Shown: positions 1-17,481 of the stretch, one piece after another | Layout: every line of letters starts with the position of its first letter | Position numbering within the stretch: the stretch's first letter is position 1 | DNA from: Apteryx mantelli | Lineage: Eukaryota; Chordata; Aves; Apterygiformes; Apterygidae | Assembly (NCBI RefSeq): GCF_036417845.1 | Contig: NC_089980.1 | Coordinates: 62,990,501-63,054,500 of the forward strand | Length of the DNA stretch: 64,000 bases | Reading direction: 5' to 3' | Notes under the pieces: generated by a model | Seen by the model: the letters and a program-made list of their open reading frames with translations, nothing else | What the model was told of the DNA's origin: nothing | Database searches by the model: none | Translations under genes and position numbers: made by a program

Positions 1-3880
<3,880 letters not shown>

Positions 3881-6800
3881 AGAAAGATCAGTTTAAAATT
3901 TCTGCCTGTGAGCTCAGGTGCTGTTGTGCGGTTTTCTTATGGGATTTCCACTGCTTCCAGCTCTCTGATTCTGATTAAACAACTAATCTAGTGTTCCTTT
4001 AGCTGCCTCTTGTCAGTCCTTGCCAATTACCAGTTTACTTTTTTACAAAATAAAATACACAGGTCAAACGATCTGTTAACAATATATTGTGGCTTTAAGG
4101 ACAGTTTGTTTACTTCGTAGTAGCATTTCATAGGATCCATGTGACCAGAAAAAAAAAACAGAATAAAGATTTAAATTAGGCAAAATTATCTCTCACTGTT
4201 AAATCCACTTAGCAACTATTACTGAAATCCAGTGATTAGTTACCAACCCCCAAAGCACATCCGTAGCTTTTTTTTTTTTTTCTAAACAGAAGCCTCTCAG
4301 TTTTTAGCATATAAAGTGCTATACTGCTAGGCCAAAAGGCCTCCCTGCCTGATGTACACAGACAGGCGACGAGTAGGCTCCTGAAGGACTGTCTCCACGG
4401 GACGAGAGCGCTGCAAGCGGAAGGCCGCCGGTCGCCGAGAATGACGCGGCCCTAAAAACAGAAGCTCCCAGGACAGGCACGGAGGGAGAGGAAGCAGCGG
4501 CAGCCGGAGCCCGCAGACAGAAACGTACTGTCTGGGGGGAAATGGTACAGGAAAGCCCCATGAGCTGGGTGTGTGGGGGTGCGGGGTTAAGGTTAAGACA
4601 TTTGAAGAAAGAAGGGACAGAATAAAGGGAGGAATGAACAGAATAAGGCAAAGAAAGTAAAGGCAGTAAAAAAAAAAACAAAACACGTCTGAACAGACTG
4701 AAATCACTTGTCTCACAGCCTCGCTCTGAGCCCATACTCCTTATTGTGCTGAATCGAGACTGGACCACAGAACAGATACTCAGCCTAATGGACATGACAG
4801 CTAAAGCACCATGTTCAAGTTGATGTTTGTCAACTGAAGGCCAAGAAGATAGTTAGAAAACGTGCTGCCTCTCTTACCTTATTTAGATTATCAGCCAAAT
4901 TGGGGGAATAGATTTTTATCAGCATATTAAAATTAGGTAGCATTTTGGGGGGAAAGATGAGCAAATGAAGTCCCAGAAAAGTATATAATATGTGATGACA
5001 GACACTGACAAACAGTTATATGACGGTGTTTGCAACAGTAATATACCGGTGGTCGCATTCTGCATGTTGGGTAAAATGAACTTGGTGGTATTAAAATCTG
5101 TATGTGTAAAAGGTTTTGAACACTCTGTGGAAGTAGTGAGGAACAGGAGCAATAAAACACCTCTGCTGGATTTCTGCTCTTGCTTTATAATGTAAAATTC
5201 TGTAGCATTACTACATAGGAAGATAAAACACAGAAAGCAAGATTGTAAATCCAGATTTTATCAGTAACTGCATTAAACTAAACTGGCCAGAAACTCAAAA
5301 GCTCAAAACAGAGCTCTCCTTTAGAGATTTCAGTTTGATTGAAGCATCAGTCATAAGACTTCTTTGGTAACTTTGGCGATTCCAGCTTTTGAAAAAAGAA
5401 TTCCCTGAGATGTCTTCAGGTTCAGTTTACTAGCAGCACATGGGAAAAAAAGGAAATCTCTGGTAAATCCTGTGGACAGCCAAATCGTTAGGTGGACTAA
5501 TTTACCAGTCTCCTAAGTGTATGTTAAATTGGCAACAGGCATGCATTAAGGCACCACAGCTTTTTTTTATTATACTTCTGTTGGGGCTGTGCAGCCAGAG
5601 CAGCTGATACACTAACACAGATCTCAGATAAAGTTTGGATAGGAAAAAAATAATGTTTGGTCTTTTTTTAAAAGACTCGTCAGTAAGTTGTGAGCAGGTC
5701 TACCATACAGCAAGCAAAACTCAGGAATATATGACTGTAAGCAATGCAGAGTGATTATTTTAGAAAAATATCATACAGTTCCTGAGCAACCCAGTATGTA
5801 CAACTGAAAGTAATCTCTGCATCTTTTTAAACTTTGGTAGAGAATGATTAATAGAGATCTATAAGGGCAACACAAAGTAATCTACTTTATCAACAGTACT
5901 ATATGCCAATACGTCGTTCTTAATGTAGTATCTGACTGATTACAATTTGAGGTCATCACTGCAAATACAAAATCAATAATGTAAGATGGGCTCAGATTAA
6001 CATTAAATGTTAGCAGGCATGCAAAGTCCAAAAATGGCAATACATCTAAAGTCTTGCAGACAAGGTTCCTTTTTATTTAAAGTTTTATAAGTATCCTCAT
6101 AAATACTTAATTGAAGATAACGTGAGCATTCAGCCCCTTTTCTCCCCCTATTTAACCTTTAATCCACTAATAAATGCAAAGAGTTTGAATTTGAGGCAGG
6201 CTTAGCAATTCCATGACAGCTCACCCCAATGAGCTGACTGGCTGCAACTTTTTTCTCAACCACAAATAGCAGAATTATTTGGCAACTCACAGGAGTGATA
6301 AACCAGGCTGTAATGTTGGGCAAGCCTGAAACAATGGAAATGGATGAGTTTTATATTGGTATTTTTGTCAGATTTGCAGTATCCTATTTAACTCTGCTTG
6401 GACAGTGTCCAGAATCGAGATCTGTATGCATTAGAAGAACTTGTAAAGGAACAAAGTAACATAACAATTGCACAAAAACAAATAGTTATGAAACATGTAT
6501 GGTACAGATCAAAGTTATATAAATGACTATATAACATTTTATATAACTATAATGACTTTATATAACTTATTTGTATAAAAGACTATTAAACATTGAATTC
6601 GAAGCACAACTGCCTAGTAGTAGAGTAGTTAACGAACACCATAATATTCAATAACAAACTACTGTCCAAAGCTGGTACATTTTCACATTTCTTGGAAATC
6701 TAAGCTCTGGGAAATTCAGTCAGTAAAAATTAGGACTCCAATTTGGAACAGAGAGCTTACTTGCTATCAGTAAAAAAGTAAGGTTATGTTGCGCAAAGTT

Positions 6801-9800
6801 TATTTATTATCTTCCTAAGAACACAATGAAATGGACTTTTCTATTAAGTGAAATACTCAAAGTGCAAAGGTTTGACATTTTCATTTGCAAGTGGCTCAGT
6901 TTGATTAGGAATAGGCTAAAATTTAGGGTATTTCAGTGTTCATTGATTTACTTGTTCTGTTTAAAATTATTTTCTAAATTTAGCCTGTACAACTATCAGT
7001 GTTATTACCCAAAATGGGAAATCCTTGTTTTTTAGCATAAATCTGACACTTGGCTGCTGAACATTTACAAAAATACTTCTGTTGGGAATATAGGTCTGAT
7101 AAAAATTAAGCTGCATCTTTTATAGGCAAAAGAAATGGCAAAGAACAATCACTTAAATTCCCAAATCTTTATATAAAATCATTCCATAATTTTCAAAAAA
7201 CTCTGAATTTTACTACTTTCCGATAACAGAAAGGTTTCTAGTCTTTGAAGTCTCATACACAGATAATGTTACAAATATTTGTATTGTTGGTATGCTTACC
7301 AAAAAAATGCATGTTTACCTCAATGTGATTCCTTATGTAAGGAGATGCAGTTTCTCTTCCTCGCCACTGACACCATCTTGTATCATTCCGTATTGTACAG
7401 TGAGAAGAAACTGGTGTGCTCCTCGCTAAGTGAAGGTATAATGTTACTCACTTCCTCATCAGTGTTGCCAATAGGTCTGCACCTGAATGGGAACACTCAT
7501 GGAACTAAAATCTGCAAATACTGAAGTGTTTTCAGAATTAAGACCCAAGTTTGAAGCAGAAATGACCCTTCCTCATATTTTATGGAATTGGCCCTTTGCT
7601 GTAGAATATGGTATTTGTGATACTTAAATTTATGTCAAATAATTTGCCAACATTTGGGGCAGAGTCTCTTACTAACAGTGATAAGAATATCCTGCTTTTC
7701 TGTATTTCTCTTTTGTTTTTTATTCTTTGTCAGCTGCATGGGACACACTTGACACTTGCAGCAGTGTACACTGAAACCAATCTCTACAAAGACAAGAGTC
7801 AAACTTTGTCACAGTAAGGCGTATTACATAAGACACCTCATAATACTTTATACTTCTGGGATCCATAGTTTTCATCTGAATGCCTTATTCACACACTTAT
7901 GACTTGAAGACATACTCACCCTTTAGATAACATGTTCTATGCTTGGTCTGTGTTTGAAATTACTTTTATCCCTGGCAGGGAATGGGAATTGTTCTTTGGT
8001 TAGTTTAAGCAAAAAGCAGTTTTGTGGTTTTTGACAAAGGGAAAGCAAACCCACCCTTTTACTCCTTAAAAAAATTAAAACAGCTACAGAAATAAATAAG
8101 CTTGACAACTAGCATCATTTCATGAAAATCGGAGCCTTTTGTTCATTCGGGAAAGATCTGAAGAAGCTTTTTCCCTTCTCCACATACTTTACCTAGTTTC
8201 ACACCTGGTGTTCACACCTTTAGTACCTTAAGGCTCTTTCTCAGGTCTAGAAAGAGCATTCGTTCTTTTTCCAGGCTTTTTCACTAGTGGGTTGACATTC
8301 AGTTGTCTACAGATAGGTTCGGTACCTAAAGTATACCCCAAAGAACAAACTGTTTTCCTGGGGAGGATGAGATTTCCATTTTCTAAAATTCCTAAACCTC
8401 CAGTTCTGACCTGATTGGATGGCTCCTTGGAAGTAAAGTTCCTGATAGGCAAAAATGTCTTTGGCTGTGTTAAGAGCAGTCTGTGTCTTCCTTGAATCTA
8501 TTTTGTCAGGAAAATTCATAATTTAATCACTGTTTAATAAAAATTGCTGGCTTCCCCTCAGATAGAAAACATTTGCATGCTAAAACTGTTATGGCTTTTC
8601 TATGATTTAACAAACAGGCATAGTAAACACCTGTTTCTATATCTTTAGGCAACTATATGCACATACATACTTCAAATGAAAGCTTGCAATGTTTATCATG
8701 TATCCCAAAATTGAGTTTAACTCAAATCACTATTTGACTGTAATGGAATCTTAACTGATTGTATGTAATTCAGGGTATGTCTCCAGGAGAGCCTCTGAAA
8801 TGTACTTATCACTGTGGTCAGCCCTCTAACAGGAAAAGATTCCTGAGCATTATATTTTACATAACTATTCACAGGTGTGCAGTATCAACACATGTGCTGC
8901 AATCTTGGAGACAAGTGTTGTAAATCTGTTTGGCTCTGTAGATAGTAGAGTTGCACGTGATTATACTACTGATATTATATGCTCTCATGAACTCCTGTAT
9001 ATAGTCATAAAAAATTACCAGTAATTAAAAGAGGAGTCTGTATGGGAGCTGTCTGAAGAAAATCTAGCTACCTCTTGCTTTAGAAATGGAACAAAAATGT
9101 GCAATAATTCCAGTAAGATGCTTAGAAATATCTTATCAGGTGATATAAAGAAAGCATTAGGCCTGCAGCCTACTAATCAGAAAGCTTTTTTTAAGAGAGA
9201 GAGAGAGTGCATTGAACTTAAAATTGGGCTTGTTGCTGTCCAGATTTTCACCTGGTAGTTACCTGAAGGATATCTGTCATTTTTTTTAGGGCAGCAATCC
9301 ATATATTTTATTTGCCCTCTGCATCTGTAGCCTACAGCAGTCTTTTCCAGTGCCCTTGAAGCTCAGTCTCCATTCCAGTTGCAGATAAACCACTATTTTG
9401 CCTTCCTCCATCTTATATCTGTACAAGTCAAGGACTATCTTTCAGAAGCTGATTAGACTTAAGTTCCTTTTATTTTAAGGTCTTTTAAAATGCTAAGAAA
9501 TGTTCATACTCCAAACATTTTTTTTCTTCTGAACAATCAGTTATCTGAATTTTTTTCATGTTAATGTCCTAGCTTTCCAGATCTGCAGACTGTAGTTGCA
9601 ATCTCTTGCAATTTATTTGATGTGACTTTTATGCTATTAAATATTTGTCCTTAAAGCCTGGGTTTCCCATGACAGAGTATTTCACCCACATCTCAACTTT
9701 GAATCATGAAAATGCAGGGGAGAAAAACAGGAGAATAATATGATCCTGTAGAAAAGCTTGGAGACCTGAAACAAATTTGTCTCAAAGGCTCACAAAGACT

Positions 9801-12719
9801 AAGACAATAGAGGGTATTAAAATACAGTGCATTTATATTTTGGACAGTTGTGTGATTTCTAATCTGGTTTGGGGGTTTAGAGTTGTAATGCATGAATACT
9901 GAATACTTCAGGTTAACAGTACTGTCTTAATCTCACTTGGGCTAGGACCATCGTGTTGTAAATCCATCCGAGATAAGCAATGGCAAGAGAACTGTGCTGT
10001 GCTCCAAGCTCAGCAGCTCCTTCTCTGCTTACAAAGCTTCATAGCCACAACACATAGCAACTGCTTCTATTAAAACATGGCTCCAGCTTTGCCAACTGGG
10101 TGTCAGCTGCTGGCTACCCAAAGAACTTGGAACATCCAGTAAGCACAGGAGAGGGCAGTATTAGTCCAAGAGAAGGCATGAAGAGAACAAATTATTACTG
10201 AAAAAAATAAGCCAAAATGTAATAAAGAGCATTTTTTCCAAGTTTAAAACAATTCTGTCACTGACATCGATTTTTCTTTTTTTTACATTTACACAGTTTC
10301 TTAATGTTTGTTTTGTTCCAATTGGCTGTAATGTGAAACAAGAAATCCAGAACAAAGCAGGTAAGAATCATTACAAGCCACAAGCCTTCCAGCGTGACAG
10401 TAATTAGGTTAATGAACTACAGGTTGCCTTTCGAAGAACTTAAAACCAGATGAGACAATATGAACAGATTCAAAACAAAACAAAACTATTTCTATTAATA
10501 TCTGCTGAGCAGGCCCTAGACTTGAAAATGGAGCTAGAAAAAGTGTGGAAACCAAATGGCATTTTTGTCAATACAGTTTTCTTCTTTCTTTAATTCAGTT
10601 TTCCATCAGAGCCAAATGTAGAAGAAAGTCTGCAACAATTAAATACAATTCATATGACCTCTTAAACCATAGGAGATACAGATACATGAAGGTACAGTGG
10701 TTAATTTCATCTTAAATGCATTTATTTGTGTTTAATTTATGGAAAGCTGTATTGTCCAGGTGTTCCTAATCTGGTTCATATTTCACCTTAACAGTATATA
10801 TATAGTTGTGCTGCTTTCTGAATTCTGCTTTTTCATTCATGTTTGGACAGATGCTTATATGTCCTCTCATTTGTCAACAAGCAATATTATTAAGAGTTGT
10901 GTTAGTACCTATTATTTGAAAAGGAAATTTACTCCAGTTATTATATTGTAACACAACCCAGTGTAGGTGCTTATTATTGTGTTTATTCTAGTAGCACTAA
11001 AAAATACCAACTGAGACAGTTTTCAATGCTTTAGGTGCTGTGCAAGCAGAATAAAACACTATTTTAGTAAAATGTGCTCTTCCCAAAAGTATCAGAGTAT
11101 GAGTACGAACAATAACTAGTATAATAACTAGTACTAGCACTAACAATTTGCTGTTTGTATTTTCTCACATAAAAATTTTAAGTATAGCTGATAATACACA
11201 TGGTGTATTACAGGGATAGAAGGAAGGGCAGAATATAAAGCTCTGCAAGCTGTATCCACTTATTTCTTGGTGTTTCTGGCTCTCTGCTGTTTGCTCAGCT
11301 AGTACGTTTTCCATAAATGTAATCTACACTTGTAAAACTAAATTTAAAATAACTAAGTGCTGACAAGGGAAAAGAATGCAGGATTATTTTCTACATGCTC
11401 ATGACCTGGAAGAGCAAGAGGTACCAATGGAAGGTTTAAGGTCCAGCATCTCTTGACACATCAGAGCTAGAACTTTACATGTACTATTAAAGATAGACTG
11501 AAGAGAAACCCGTTTTCCCAAAATCACAAAAAGTAGCTAAACTCTAGCTTTGGCAAATATTGGCAAATTGTGTTTAAATTGCAATATATAGAAAATGTTA
11601 GATAATTTATATATAGAATAGAATTAGCCTTAAGTACATCTCTGCATCTCTTTTGTATGTAAAAAAGTTTCCATTTCTTGCCCTACTTGGCTTATATGCA
11701 TTTTTAGTATTGTAATTTTTACATTTGCGCATGAGCAAATAAAATCAATTTGCTACATTAATGTTCACAGTAAGGACTATTCTTGTATATTAACACCTCT
11801 CCCATGCTGCTATATTCTGTGATGGCTTTATCTGTTAATTAGTATCTTCAGTGCTTAAAACAAGTACCCACAAGGTATTTGTGTAGAAAAAACAGTGAAA
11901 GGAGCAGTGAACCCCAAACAGTAATCACAGTGCATCTTTCACATAAAAAATAAGACTTCAGAGGAATCCTTTTGATTTCACTGTCCTTGTGGTACCTAGT
12001 CACATCATTCTCTTTTTTTAATTTCAAGTGACAACTGTCAAGTCACTTAAAGTGTGGTCAGGGTATTAAAAAAATTTCTTAGCGAAAAAAAAAGTTCTAT
12101 ATATGTGGATCTGCACATATGTACACTGGAATCTCTTCTGCAGTGAATATATTATTTTCGCTAGTAGTAACCCAGTCAAGAAAACAGATTTGTGGAGCAT
12201 CTTCCACAGAAATTCAGAGTTGCAAGCAATCACATCCGTGCTGTGATTAGCTGACAGACTAATTTAGCCTACAGAAGCTGTATTACTTTGTTGGCAAGAA
12301 GGGAACACATTTAATTGTCCTAATAGCATTGCTTGAGAAATCATGGAAAACAAGAAGAAATTCAGTTTTAAAGTGGTTGTTCAGTGCAAGACTACAATTA
12401 AGGGCAAATAGTATGGTTTTTTTTCCTCCCAAATGTTAAAACTGAAGTTTAGTATCTTTGGAAGCAACTTTTTTTTTCATTTGCTGACTGATGACGTTAA
12501 TGTGCACTTATGCCACTGATGTGAATATAACTGAGTGAAAATTTTCATTACACAACTTGAAAGGCAGGCAGAAAGCCCCAGAATTAATGCTGAAAAGCAA
12601 GGTGCCCATCTTGCATATGAACTACTGGCTACACACAATCGTTGCTTTCAAAAACGCTATCTTTTCAGCATCTCTTCCAGGAAAGCGCCAAGGAGCTTTT
12701 CCACAAAGCCTCCCAGAAG
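3881..12719. other. Intergenic region between ACAT2 and WTAP
   Basis: About 9 kb of AT-rich DNA between two divergently transcribed genes. No recognisable protein gene, RNA gene or transposon was seen. A local GC/CpG-rich patch lies at about 4340-4570. AT-rich near-repeats with TATATAA-type words lie at about 6515-6585, and a short GA run lies near 9198-9208. Confidence 0.7.
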
Positions 12720-14210
12720 AAGCTGCCCCGCGGCAGCTCCATGTCAGCCCTGGCAGACGCCCGGTTTCACGCGTGAGGGCCGGGGCAGGCGGTCGGTGCT
12801 GCTGCGCCACGCGCTGCAGGCGGCGGCCTGCAGCCCCCGAGCACGGGCCCTTCACTGCGGCGAGAGCGCGGACGGGCGGGCGGGCACGGCCAGCCAGGGC
12901 GCCGCTGCCGCCGCTGCCCTCGACCCTAGCGGCGTCTGCCGCTAGGAGGCGGCCGTCGCGGCGGCCGTATCCTTCCGTCCGCCCCCATGATGCCCTGCGG
13001 CGCGCTGCCCGCCGCGCGCTCCCCCCTCCCTTCTGCCCGTTTAGCTGACAGGCTTTAAATCAACATTCAAATAACCAGGGAAACCGTCACACGGGAAAGC
13101 AGGGGCACCTCAGTACTGCCTGCTGGGGAGGGAGGAAGAGCGGGGGGCGAGCTCCCCAAGGGCAGCCCCGCGGCGGCCGGGGCCGGCAGCTGAGGGCCGC
13201 TGGCCGTGCCGGTGAGTGCGGCGCGGCCGCCCCGGGCCATTGCGGCGGCCCGCGCCGCGCCGCGCCGCCCCGTGCGCAGCTCCCCCGCCCTGAACGTGAG
13301 GGGCGGTTAGGGGGCGGGGCGGCCGGGAGCTTATTTCCTCCTTGGGCGCCATTTTGTAGCGCAGAGAATCCGCAAATAAAGAGCGGGCGGGAGTGGTGCG
13401 TGAGGAAGCGGGGGGCGGGGGGACGCGACGGCGACGACGGCGACGACCCCGGCTCCGGAGCAGCGGTCCCGGTAGAGCCGGTTGCGGGCGCGGAGGTGGC
13501 GGCGGGTGTGAGCGGTGTCGGCGCTTCGCCCTCGATGTGACGGGTGCGGCCCAGGCAACCAGTGTGCTGGAAGAGTGAGGCCTCCGCACCGCGGGCGGGA
13601 GGTGAGTGACCGCGCGAGCGCTCCTTCCCTCCGCTGGACTCCCCCTTTCCCTGGTACCGCCGCCCTCCTCCCCGTGGGAAGTAGCGGGGTCCTCGGCAGG
13701 GACCGGGCATCTCGCGGCCCCGGGACGCCCGGCTCCGGTGGCTCCATCCCTCACCCCGAGCGGGGGGAGGAGCGGAAGCACTTAGAGCCATTTTGTGCGA
13801 GCCCGGCCTGACTGCTCCGCTGAGATCCTCCTCCCCCAGCCTTCGGCTCCGCCACGCCCGGGCGCAGCCGCCACCACTGGGGCTCCCTCTGGGCGAGGGA
13901 GACGCATTGGGTTTTTTGTTTGTTTGTTTTTTCCTTCTCCTGTTGAAGCCGAGCGAGGACGGCCCGACGGGGCGAGGCGGGCAGCGCCCGTGCTGCCTGA
14001 AGGGAGGGGGCGGCGGCGGTCTGTCAAATGTCCGCGACGAGCCGTCGGGTCAGCAGCCTGCAGCTGCGCCTGGCCCGGGGCCGGCGGGGTCTCCACGCAG
14101 GAAGCGGGGCCGCGCGGCGGCGGCCCGCCGTTTTGGGGGAGGAGGGGAGCCGAGGCCCGGCTATGCCAGGCTCCCGACGGCGGTCGCTGGGGCTAGTGTG
14201 GAAACTTTCG
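12720..14210. promoter_or_regulatory. WTAP: CpG island / promoter of WTAP
   Basis: A roughly 1.5 kb GC- and CpG-dense block around the WTAP first exon. A GC box GGGGCGGGGC lies at 13311-13320, followed by a YY1-type CGCCATTTT at 13347-13355 and a second CCATTTTG near 13788. No TATA box is apparent at the expected place. The cluster of 100-230 aa open frames on both strands is explained by base composition. Confidence 0.85.
13350..13601 (+). other. WTAP: WTAP non-coding exon 1 (5' UTR)
   Basis: The 3' boundary is set by the strong donor GGGAG|GTGAGTGAC after 13601. The 5' end is approximate, placed at the YY1-type element downstream of the GC box. It joins the coding exon whose acceptor ends at 17443. 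No frame here continues into the WTAP start. Confidence 0.6.
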
Positions 14211-16836
14211 TAGTCTGGGATCTTATTTTGGAACTTCTTGTTTCGGGACACTCGAACGCATGCTGGGCTTTTCCCACGGAATGCTTTTCATATCGTTGAA
14301 ATAACTGGGAGTTATTTCAGCTGTTGCTAGTGAAGTGGCGCTTCAGTTACGTCTGGTATTATTTGATTACCTTGTCTCTTAGCTTCTTTTTTTATTCTTA
14401 AACCTTATGTCTTCTAAATGCTGTAGTAAAAAGTGTGCAGGAAACCACAGTTCCTGAGACTAAAATGCATTTTCCCTTTTTCAGTCCTTTCATATTTCAA
14501 TTACTGTAAAAGCCTAAGATTTCATGAGATTACATGAGAATTCTTTTAGTGTCCGTGATGACCCTTTTTTAAGCCTGAAATATGTGTTTATATTGCTCAT
14601 TGTCAGGAGCAGGTGTAGAAGCTGTGGGAGTTTAACAGGTATCACTGCTCTGAAATCATGAAAGTGCCTACTTAGGAAAGTACAGGTTAAACTGTTCGTT
14701 GTATTAATTGGAAAGTGCAATCATGATAATTCCAGTCAGAAAATGGCAGTTCATCCTGCTCTTGCAAAATATTACTGAACTGCTTAGCAGAAAGATCCTC
14801 TATCTTTCAGAGGAGAGGAATGGTGAGTTGCATCTCTTGCTGCACAACACTTCAAGTTACTCTATTACATTTAAAGAATGAATGTTTCAGTTGTAATAAT
14901 GTTGTTAAAGTTTATTGCATATAGATTTATCTGTTAAGCACAGAAAGAACTAAGACAAATCACTGTGATAACTAAGTGATATAGTAAGCCTGATGCTCTA
15001 ATGCTTCTGAAAACACTGAGCCCAATGATAGAAATATGACCTGTAGCAATAACGAACTCCTAAGCTGTTTGTGTACTGTAGGTGCTTAAAAAAAAAAAGC
15101 TGTTGCATAGGAGTAGGGAGGCAAAATTCACATGTACAAAAAGAACACTATCACTTAGCTGTAGTAGTAAGAAGTTCAGGTGTGATCAACATAGGATTTC
15201 CAAAATAATACCTTACTAAGAAATATTCAGGGTGTTTTTTAGTGTACACTTCTAGTTCTACAGGTGAAAACAGGTGGCAGTAAAACAATAACTTAGGTAA
15301 TGCAGTGGACTGTAACTTTTATTTTCAGCACATGCATTAAAGGATCTTATCAGATAGCAAGAGATGGCTTTGTAAATGGCAGTGCATTGGGCCTCAAGGT
15401 TAGAAGAGTAGTCTGACTTGGTGCTGCCAAGAGAAGACTGGATGTGGGAGCCTTGTGCTAGGTCTGGAGATAGGCAATAAGGATGAGGCATCAGCCTTTG
15501 ATTTCTTTCAGTTACTATTGTGGTAGCACTCAAGTGTTCATAGCTTGCTGTATGCTGCTGCAGGGTTCATAAGTGGAGTCTTCAGAAAACTCATTTTTTT
15601 TGGTATTTGTATGCTCCTGATATTTTTCTGACATATGATGGCATCTTCTGTGTATGATTTTAATCTAAGCGTAGTTCCATGGGATGTTTGAAAGGCAGGC
15701 CTCTCTCCCTTGAGGACTTAAATCCTGCTGAAATCTTCAAGATTCCTTCCAAATACTGAAGGAATTCAGGCTTCTAAAAATCTTTAAGAAAATTGTAATG
15801 GGAGAAGTAGGCAATCTAAACATAGGGGGCTGTGAGCGTTCCCCATGTGATCTCAAGTTATCTTGTGTTATTTTGGATGACTAAATTGAGCATCATTGGT
15901 TTGTATCAATAGTCTCTTACACTTTAATACATTTAAAATTGCATTTAGTGAAAATCTTATGTGAAAAGCCGTGTCCAGAAGTTAAAGCAAAATGCTTGAG
16001 CAACTTCTCATGCGAGACAGAAAAGTAGTGGTGGGGAGGATAGACTTTTTAGACTAGGGAAGCACTTAAGTACCTGTGTGTTATGAAGATTAGGAACAGG
16101 AAGCTGACATTTGTCAGAGATAACCTGTGTTGAATGTTATTAGAAACCTTTCCATTGGTTCTGATGTCACTTTTTACTTTATGAAGGGCTTGGAAGCTGT
16201 TTCACCTGTGCACTGTAGGTGTGTAGACATTATCATAATCTTGTTTGACATAGGGCTATATATTGAATGTTAATATAGGCTGAAGGAACTGTCTTTCACT
16301 TGATATGTGTTTGTTTGTCTTTTTGACAACAGCGAGGCCTTTAGGATTTCAAAAACTTAGTTTAGTTTGAGTGCTTTTTTGAAAATATCAAAGAGTACTT
16401 GGTATAAGTTGTGTTCCCCTGTCCCGCAATCATTTTTAAACAACTTAAATGCATTGTATTTGTGAAGCTAACTGTTCACAAGTGAGGAATTGGGTACATC
16501 CATTTTCTTGTATAAGTGCATGGCAAAGATTTTTTTAAGGTTAAAATCTCAATGTTACGTGCAGCTCTTCTGTTGGAAGGCATATTGCAAAGATGCATGC
16601 CTCCAGCAAAGCTTGCCTCTGTTTCTTATATACTTATGATGTTCGTGGGCTTTTTTTAATAATCATAGTAATAGAAAATACTTTGCCTCTTTGAGGTAAG
16701 GAAGCATGTCCTGTAATACAAGGAATTGTGGCTAATTAATATAGGTGTAATAGGATTGCATTGTGCTATGAACGGACAAGAGGAATTGTATTCGATGGGG
16801 TACCCAAGTTGTTTGTCACTTATTTTTCCTAAAAAA

Positions 16837-16858
16837 ATAATAATAATAATAATAATAA
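16837..16858. repeat. ATA trinucleotide microsatellite
   Basis: About seven uninterrupted units in WTAP intron 1, preceded by a short A run. Confidence 0.9.
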
Positions 16859-17063
16859 CCTGAAGAGTTTTAAAATAACTGCTCAATACTTTCTGTTTAT
16901 CAAAATCTTAAAAATAAGAGATAAGTAGTTAGAAAAACTCACTGTCTTGACATTCCCCAAATATTGGTGGTAATGTTTCCAAATCACTTCTTTTTATTCC
17001 AAAGAGATACTGAAATAGTGGTATAAAATTACATTCTTCAGGTCATAACTATCTTCTGTCTTT

Positions 17064-17083
17064 AAAAAAAAAAAAAAAAAAAA
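17064..17083. repeat. Poly-A run
   Basis: Twenty A in WTAP intron 1. No adjacent retroelement body was recognised. Confidence 0.9.
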
Positions 17084-17443
17084 GTTAAATAGATGTAGGC
17101 AGGTATTAAATGTCAGTTTGATCTTAAAAACAAGTATGGACAAAGTTAGATGGTTTTGCTTAGTTAAATAGGGAAGAGTTGATTATTGATACTCTTTCAG
17201 ATATTGAAAGAACACTCTGGGTAGTTTTTGTAAAGGTGTCTCATGACTTGGTATCTAGATTACAATAGGAAACTTGTCATAGTATTCTTTTGTACTCTGC
17301 ATTATATGGTACCAATATTTCAGTAATCTGATATCACTAATAAATACAAATTTAAGGAAGAAGTACAAATGTCTGACTTGCTGCGTGTTTTATGTACCCT
17401 AGTAATGGTATTAAATAAAACTCCCTTTTTTCTCCCCTTTTAG

Positions 17444-17481
17444 AGTTCACAATGACGAATGAAGAACCTCTCCCGAAGAAG
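17444..17481 (+). CDS. WTAP: WTAP exon 2 (first coding exon)
   Basis: The acceptor CCCCTTTTAG precedes 17444. Eight bases of 5' UTR come before ATG at 17452. It encodes MTNEEPLPKK and ends with donor AAG|GTATGT in phase 0. Confidence 0.95.

Larger units (their letters stand above)
13602..17443 (+). other. WTAP: WTAP intron 1
   Basis: Separates the 5' UTR exon from the ATG exon. The first 600 bp are still CpG-island sequence. It holds an ATA trinucleotide repeat (about 16837-16858) and a poly-A run (17064-17083). A 91-codon minus-strand frame at 15258-15533 ends just before a minus-strand AATAAA (15318-15323 lies inside it), with no other support. Confidence 0.8.

Noticed and set aside
13087-13791. 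234-codon and other long minus-strand frames in the WTAP CpG island
   Set aside because: Arg/Pro/Gly/Ala-rich products in several overlapping frames at once, typical of GC-rich DNA with few stop codons. No domain is recognisable and the block overlaps the WTAP promoter.
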